Part shown: positions 63,974 through 64,000 of the stretch, piece after piece
Numbering within the stretch: position 1 is the stretch's first letter
Layout of the letters: the number at the start of each line of letters is the position of its first letter
NCBI RefSeq assembly: GCF_004793635.1
Contig: NZ_SRXV01000001.1
Coordinates: 1,054,501 to 1,118,500 of the forward strand
Origin: Marinicauda pacifica
Lineage (GTDB): Bacteria; Pseudomonadota; Alphaproteobacteria; Caulobacterales; Maricaulaceae
Length of the DNA: 64,000 nt
Direction of reading: 5' to 3'
Program-made: the position numbers and the translations under genes
Notes under the pieces: model-generated
Told to the model about the DNA's origin: nothing
Database searches by the model: none
What the model saw: only the letters and a program-made list of their open reading frames with translations

Positions 63974-64000
63974 CTAGCCCTCGTAGTAGTCGCGCACGAG
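63974..64000 (-). CDS. pepA: C-terminal end of a probable leucyl aminopeptidase
   Basis: Only eight codons and a TAG stop are visible, reading LVRDYYEG. This matches the usual C-terminus of PepA-type leucyl aminopeptidases, and pepA commonly precedes holC. The rest lies beyond the window. Confidence 0.5.
   Translation of the reverse strand, partial: LVRDYYEG

Overview
The window is GC-rich, gene-dense DNA with alphaproteobacterial character. Two things point to a stalked or holdfast-forming lineage of the Caulobacterales/Maricaulales type (inference from gene content): a locus laid out like the Caulobacter hfs (holdfast polysaccharide) genes, and dispersed palindromic repeats of the kind seen in alphaproteobacterial intergenic regions. 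I saw no rRNA, tRNA, CRISPR array, transposase, integrase or prophage gene.

Positions 1-21.6 kb form a catabolic island for lignin-derived aromatics. A minus-strand operon (ligK, ligU, an NAD-binding oxidoreductase, ligJ, ligI, ligA, ligB, ligC, pobA) encodes the protocatechuate 4,5-cleavage pathway plus 4-hydroxybenzoate hydroxylase. A LysR-type regulator with two tandem HTH domains is divergent from it. A GntR/FCD regulator and a MarR regulator follow. The MarR gene is divergent from a hydroxycinnamate cluster (vdh, ech, fcs, an aromatic-acid MFS transporter, a TonB-dependent receptor). Three copies of an AT(T/C)(G/A)CTAT-N5-ATAGCTTTT site mark the vdh and receptor promoters. Next comes a one-carbon module, purU divergent from ligM-metF, whose two promoters carry the same 14-bp sequence in mirror orientation. 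Together these genes would take ferulate and p-coumarate through vanillin/4-hydroxybenzaldehyde and vanillate/4-hydroxybenzoate to protocatechuate, then to pyruvate and oxaloacetate. The O-methyl carbon would leave as formate.

Positions 21.6-37.5 kb are mixed housekeeping and accessory genes: a small ion channel, a lipoprotein, a ParD/ParE toxin-antitoxin pair, a semialdehyde dehydrogenase, an MscS channel, lytic transglycosylase MltF, a DUF547 protein, two alpha/beta hydrolases (one divergent from an OhrR-like regulator), a crotonase, an M14 peptidase and TypA/BipA. Two intergenic islands (31.9-32.4 kb and 37.0-37.5 kb) consist of related palindromic and direct repeats.

Positions 37.5-50.8 kb form a cell-surface polysaccharide locus. 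It holds an ArnT-like transferase, a DPM1-like GT2, a Tat-exported glycosidase-like protein, a FemAB/GNAT acyltransferase, a Wzx flippase, two GT2 enzymes, a deacetylase, a Wzy-like polymerase, an HfsB-like protein with a degenerate P-loop, a Wzz/HfsA protein and a Wza/HfsD lipoprotein. The order matches a holdfast locus, although hfsE and hfsJ are not present here.

Positions 50.9-64 kb hold mostly core genes: a Sel1-type protein, an unknown membrane protein, a GST, a 2OG-Fe(II) oxygenase, a coupled FemAB-like/zinc-ribbon/HIT trio, a CaCA exchanger, a CadC-like wHTH-TPR regulator divergent from an S41 protease, ndk, an ABC-F ATPase, an I78-type lipoprotein, holC and the 3' tip of what looks like pepA.
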